From the NCBI GenBank assembly GCA_029906195.1, contig JARWSJ010000002.1, positions 248,001 through 312,000 of the forward strand: a DNA stretch of 64,000 nucleotides, in the 5' to 3' direction. Below, in pieces: positions 60,121-64,000 of this stretch. Each line of letters starts with the position of its first letter. Position 1 is the stretch's first letter. A model generated the notes under the pieces. The model was not told the origin of the DNA, ran no database searches, and saw only the letters and a list, made by a program, of their open reading frames with translations. The position numbers and the translations under genes were made by a program. This DNA is from Chitinophagaceae bacterium 26-R-25. GTDB taxonomy: Bacteria; Bacteroidota; Bacteroidia; Chitinophagales; Chitinophagaceae.

Positions 60121-61935
60121 ATGAAGAAGTTTTCGAGGATTTTTAAGTATATCAAGCGGTACAGCGACAAGTTGACGCTCTATTTTGTTTTTACGTTATT
60201 GGCCACATTATTTGGTGTTTTTTCCATCGCCATGTTGATGCCTTTCTTTGATCTTATTTTCAAACCCAATCAACCGGCCAATCAAATTTTAAGCGACACA
60301 AAATTATTGTCCTCCGTTAATCATTATCTGGCAGGTATAATTAAATCGAGGCCAGATGGACGAGTGGTTGCTTTAACCATTATTTGTGTTTTTTTGATTG
60401 CCGCAACGTTGCTCAAAAATTTGTTTCTATATCTGTCCAACCTTATATCGGCCCCTATCAGGAGCGCAGTGGTCACAGAAATGAGGAAGGATCTGTATAA
60501 TAAAATACTTGAACTGCCGATAGGTTACTTTACTGAAAAAAGAAAAGGCGATATCATGTCGAGAATGACCAATGATATCGTGGAAATTGAAAGCTCCATC
60601 GTAGGAACTATGGAAGGATTGGTGAAAGACCCGATCACAATCATCGGTTATCTCATTTCGCTGATTATTATTTCTCCTGTTCTGTCTCTTTTTCTTTTGA
60701 TTTTGTTACCGGTAACAGGTTTTCTTATCGGAAGGATCAGTCGCAAATTGAAAACCCAATCGCAAGACGCCGCTGTGAGACTCGGTGAAAGTTTGTCGAT
60801 CATGGATGAAACACTTGGCGGCCTTCGCGTGATCAAGGCATTTATGGCAGAGAAATTATTGAGTACAAGATTTTTTGCAGTAAACGACGATCTTTTTCGC
60901 ATCCGCAAAAAGATGAATGCACGTCGTGACCTTGCTTCTCCATTAACCGAATTGCTGGGAGTGGTCGTATTGTCTACCATTTTATATTTCGGTGGACGCC
61001 TTGTTCTGGCGGGCGGCAATAGCCTTACGGCGGCGGGGTTGATAACATATATCGCATCTTTCGCGTTGATCATTAATCCGGCAAAAAACATTTCAACTTC
61101 TTTCTTTAACATACAAAGAGGCGCTGCGGCGATTGAGCGTGTGGAAGAAGTACTGAATGCACCGGTAACAGTACAAGATAATCTTAATGGTAAGCAGCTG
61201 GGGTCATTTAATGACTGCATTGAATTACGGAACGTGTCATTTGCCTATGATGATGCAGTGATTTTAAAGAACATCAATCTTACCATTAAAAAAGGAAAAA
61301 CAATTGCACTGGTGGGCTCTTCCGGTGCCGGAAAGTCAACACTGGCGGATCTTGTGCCGCGTTTTCATGATGCAACAGGCGGGGAAGTGTTGATTGATGG
61401 AGTTAATATAAAAGACTACTCTTTGTCATCAGTGAGACAACACATAAGCATTGTAACGCAGGAGCCGATCTTGTTTAATGATACCATAGCAAATAACATC
61501 TCTCTGGGTTCTCCAAATGCGACGAAAGAAGAGATCATCAACGCCGCGACTGTAGCAAATGCCCACAAATTTATTGTGCAAAAAGAAGAAGGTTACGATA
61601 CCAACATTGGTGACCGCGGCTCTAAACTAAGCGGTGGTGAAAGACAAAGGCTCACTATCGCCAGGGCAGTATTGAAAAATCCTCCGATCTTAATCCTGGA
61701 TGAAGCCACTTCATCTCTCGATACAGAAAGCGAAAGACTGGTGCAAGATGCCATCAACAACATGATGCAAAACCGCACCAGCATTGTGATTGCGCACAGG
61801 CTTTCCACTATTCGCCACGCAGATGAAATCATCGTGTTGCAAAAAGGTGAAATTGTAGAACGGGGTACACATGAAGAATTGATTGCACTGGAAGGCTTTT
61901 ATAAGAAGCTCGTGAATATGCAGGAAGTGAAATAG
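60121..61935 (+). CDS. ABC exporter, fused permease-ATPase (MsbA-like)
   Basis: 604 residues. Six transmembrane helices (about 20-330) of the ABC_membrane type with a coupling helix, then the nucleotide-binding domain: Walker A GSSGAGKST, Q loop in VTQEPILF, signature LSGGERQRL, Walker B ILILDEATSS, H-loop in IVIAHRLSTI. The layout and length match MsbA/multidrug half-transporters; lipid A flipping or drug export cannot be told apart. The gene has its own promoter and a palindromic operator candidate. Confidence 0.93.
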   Translation: MKKFSRIFKYIKRYSDKLTLYFVFTLLATLFGVFSIAMLMPFFDLIFKPNQPANQILSDTKLLSSVNHYLAGIIKSRPDGRVVALTIICVFLIAATLLKNLFLYLSNLISAPIRSAVVTEMRKDLYNKILELPIGYFTEKRKGDIMSRMTNDIVEIESSIVGTMEGLVKDPITIIGYLISLIIISPVLSLFLLILLPVTGFLIGRISRKLKTQSQDAAVRLGESLSIMDETLGGLRVIKAFMAEKLLSTRFFAVNDDLFRIRKKMNARRDLASPLTELLGVVVLSTILYFGGRLVLAGGNSLTAAGLITYIASFALIINPAKNISTSFFNIQRGAAAIERVEEVLNAPVTVQDNLNGKQLGSFNDCIELRNVSFAYDDAVILKNINLTIKKGKTIALVGSSGAGKSTLADLVPRFHDATGGEVLIDGVNIKDYSLSSVRQHISIVTQEPILFNDTIANNISLGSPNATKEEIINAATVANAHKFIVQKEEGYDTNIGDRGSKLSGGERQRLTIARAVLKNPPILILDEATSSLDTESERLVQDAINNMMQNRTSIVIAHRLSTIRHADEIIVLQKGEIVERGTHEELIALEGFYKKLVNMQEVK

Positions 61936-61979
61936 CGGAATGGTTGATGTTTTAATGTATTTGTAAAGTCGTAAAACTC

Positions 61980-62010
61980 TTGCCGCAGGAAAGAATAAAA
62001 TGTAAATTTG
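61980..62010 (+). promoter_or_regulatory. Promoter of the toxin-antitoxin operon
   Basis: TTG (61980-61982), 20 bp, TAAATTTG (62003-62010), a full match to the Bacteroidota consensus. The antitoxin ATG is only 15 bp beyond, so the leader is very short. Confidence 0.75.
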
Positions 62011-62024
62011 GAAAACGCTCGTGA

Positions 62025-62267
62025 ATGAATACAGCAAGAAATCTTGATAAAGAAATAGCGCAATATCTTCCCAAGTTAAACGATATGCAAAAAAGAACTG
62101 TATTGACTGTAGTGAAGACTTTTATGCAGGAGCAGAAAGACTGGTGGGATGAAATTGGAGAAGAGCAGCAGCAGGCTATTGATAAAGCATTGTTGGATGT
62201 AAAAGAGGGCCGGCTTAGGACACATGATGATGTAATGAAAAAATATAAAAGATGGCTGAAGAAATAG
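62025..62267 (+). CDS. Antitoxin-like protein of a ParE/RelE pair
   Basis: 80 residues, highly charged, mostly helical, with a C-terminal helix ending KKYKRWLKK. No standard ribbon-helix-helix or HTH DNA-binding motif is obvious in the N-terminus. It overlaps the toxin start by 16 bp, a typical coupled arrangement with the antitoxin first. The call rests mainly on this arrangement and on the size. Confidence 0.8.
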   Translation: MNTARNLDKEIAQYLPKLNDMQKRTVLTVVKTFMQEQKDWWDEIGEEQQQAIDKALLDVKEGRLRTHDDVMKKYKRWLKK

Positions 62268-62566
62268 TACTCGAAGTACTATGGACAAATACTGCGGAAA
62301 AGAGCTTCGATAAAATTGTCAAATATCTCAACCGGGAATGGACTGAAAAGGAGGTTGAGAGATTTGTCAGACGAACAGAAGAAATGATTGGAGCTTTGAA
62401 ATGTTATCCCGAGATAGGAAGACCTTCAAAGCGAAAAAAAGATGTTCGCATTGGCATTTTAGACAAACATACCCAGCTCATTTACCAATACAAGCCCTCT
62501 TCCAAAACGATAAAACTCTTTCTGTTTTGGGGGATGAAACAAAACCCAGCAAAATTGAAATACTGA
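62252..62566 (+). CDS. ParE/RelE-superfamily toxin
   Basis: 104 residues. Blocks EVLWTNTAEKSFDKIVKYLNREW, VERFVRRTEEMIGALKCYPEIGRPSKRKKDVRIGIL and KHTQLIYQYKPSSKTIKLFLFWGMKQNPAKL, which is the usual mixed alpha/beta RelE/ParE fold; ends RKxNPxKLKY-like. It is either a ribosome-dependent mRNA nuclease or a gyrase inhibitor; these cannot be separated here. Fully in frame with no disruption, so the pair may be active. Confidence 0.88.
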   Translation: MAEEIVLEVLWTNTAEKSFDKIVKYLNREWTEKEVERFVRRTEEMIGALKCYPEIGRPSKRKKDVRIGILDKHTQLIYQYKPSSKTIKLFLFWGMKQNPAKLKY

Positions 62567-62574
62567 TTTCTGGA

Positions 62575-62611
62575 TGCCGTGGTTCGTGTCTCACGAACCA
62601 CGGCATTTTCA
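62575..62611 (+). terminator. Rho-independent terminator after the toxin-antitoxin operon
   Basis: A perfect 14-bp stem, TGCCGTGGTTCGTG (62575-62588) with CACGAACCACGGCA (62592-62605), 3-nt loop, then TTTTCATTT. It ends 8 nt after the toxin stop begins and is strong. Confidence 0.9.
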
Positions 62612-62715
62612 TTTGGTGTTTTCCAGCGACGGAGCGAATGACTCATTTTTTACACCATCGGTATCCCATTTCTCAAAACCTTCTTTACATTCGACGATCA
62701 AATAAATGCTTAACA

Positions 62716-64000
62716 TGAGGAAAAATCTACTGTTGGCTGCATCAATTGCTTTGATGTGCAGTGCGAACATTTCTTTTGCCCAAAAGAAAACATTTTCATT
62801 CAACGATGTTTTCAAATCAGGTGCGAATCTGAATATCACCAAACCGTTGCCGGATATTTCCAAATGGATCGACAATGAACATTACCTGGAAACGAAGAGA
62901 GAAGATGGCAAAGCCACGCAATACAGTGTGGACGCCAAAACAGGCAAGGCTGTTGTTTTCACCGGACAATTGAAACCCACCCAGCCAATAGTGCCAATGA
63001 TCGGTGTGGAAGGGGCTGTGAACATGACACCTTCTCCGGACGGTAAATTTTTCGCTTATACAAAGAACAACAATCTCTACACTTTGGAGATTGCAACACA
63101 TAAAGAAAGCCAACTTACAAACGACGGCTCTGACAACATTTTGAATGGATATGCTTCATGGGTGTACTATGAAGAAATCCTCGGAAGAGCCAGTCATTAC
63201 AAGGCTTTCTGGTGGAGTGACGACAGCAAACACCTCGCGTTCATGCGTTTTGATCAATCGATGGTGCCTGTTTTCCCTATCTATGTGGCCGATGGTCAAC
63301 ATGGTTATTTGGAAAATCAACGCTATCCAAAAGCCGGCGATAAAAATCCTGAAGTAAGAGTTGGTATCGCCGATGTTGCCAATTCAAAAGTGAATTGGGC
63401 CGATTTCAACGACAAAGACGATCAGTATTTCGGCACACCAATGTGGGCGCCGGACAATACCTTATGGGTGCAGTGGATGAACCGTGACCAGAACAACCTG
63501 AAAATTTATTCAGTGGGTTTTGATGGCGCAAAAAAACAAGTGTACAACGAAGAGCAAAAAACATGGATCGTTTTGGATGAAGATGATCGTTTTCAATTCA
63601 TCAATGGCGGTAAGCAGTTCATTGTTAAAAGCGACAAAAGCGGTTGGAAACAATTGTATCTGTACAATGCCGACGGCACGTTCGTGAATGCGATTACACA
63701 GGGCGATTTTACTGTGACGGGCGTTTCGTTTGTGGATGAAAAAAACAAAGCCATTTACTTTAAAGCACGCAAAGAAAACTCGGCACGTTTCGATTTATAC
63801 AAAGCGCCTTTAAATGGCAAAGGTATTACCAGATTGACTTTCGGTGACTATACGCATGATGCGATCAATGTGTCGCCCGATGGCAGATATTTCATTACCA
63901 CTTATTCCAATCTGAACACGCCTCCAACAATGGCGCTGGTAGATAACAAAGGAAAAGTGATCCGTGAGCTGCGAGATAGCAAGGGCGCAAATTTTGACAC
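62716..64000 (+). CDS. DPP-IV-like S9 family peptidase, N-terminal part
   Basis: 428 codons are visible before the window ends. Signal MRKNLLLAASIALMCSANISFAQ. Beta-propeller N-terminal DPP-IV domain: WIDNEHYLET near the start, MTPSPDGKFFAYTKNNNLYTLEI, WVYYEEILGRASHYKAFWWSDDSKHLAFMRFDQ (the EE-containing motif that binds the substrate N-terminus), PMWAPDNTLWVQWMNRDQNNLKIY. The alpha/beta-hydrolase catalytic domain would lie beyond the edge. Bacteroidota use such dipeptidyl-peptidases in the periplasm. Confidence 0.93.

Overview
The window looks like chromosome of a Bacteroidota bacterium, most likely Chitinophagaceae or a near relative. This is inferred from gene content and signals, not from a search. 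The evidence is the gliding/type IX genes gldF and gldG, a 1485-residue PKD protein ending in a type-B sorting domain, a MurF-alanine racemase fusion, LytS/LytTR and NarL-type two-component pairs, PCMD and DUF3078-type envelope proteins, many lipoboxes, and Bacteroidota promoters (TTG, about 18-25 bp, TAnnTTTG). Base composition is moderately AT-rich.

Layout. Positions 1-820 are the edge of an integrative element: a truncated tyrosine recombinase reads away from the 3' end of a tRNA-Ser(GGA). From 944 to 6026 lie housekeeping genes (tatD, a polysaccharide deacetylase, a MazG-like pyrophosphohydrolase, dtd, arfB) and an MbnP/MbnH-like copper-protein/di-heme pair. A four-gene signalling operon (6319-9024) is followed by a convergent LytS/LytTR pair. 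Then come a PCMD lipoprotein with a beta-barrel protein, dxs, an AraC regulator, an L,D-transpeptidase-like protein, a DUF6600-like protein, iscA- and iscS-like genes, mce, and the acpP-fabF-rnc cluster.

From 23.7 to 39.1 kb are a GNAT enzyme, a cupin, a GH5 glycosidase, a small acidic protein, a giant TraB/GumN-like protein, envelope proteins, an aldose epimerase, a GH2 enzyme and lspA. The rest holds the PKD giant, murF-alr, terC, gldG/gldF, two pirins, scpA, a DUF3078 protein, mscL, frr, a WecA/MraY-like transferase, half a transketolase, a LolC/E-like permease, rbfA, an MsbA-like exporter, a toxin-antitoxin pair and a truncated DPP-IV-like peptidase.

The most unusual feature is not a gene. 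More than twenty intergenic spacers carry short words of about 7-8 bp repeated in near-tandem, then a spacer, then the reverse complement of the same words. Many abut or overlap stop codons. Different loci use different words, but some words recur tens of kilobases apart. A second class is built of palindromic units of about 25 bp with perfect terminal inverted repeats. I know no name for the first class. Together these elements fill many of the larger gaps between genes.
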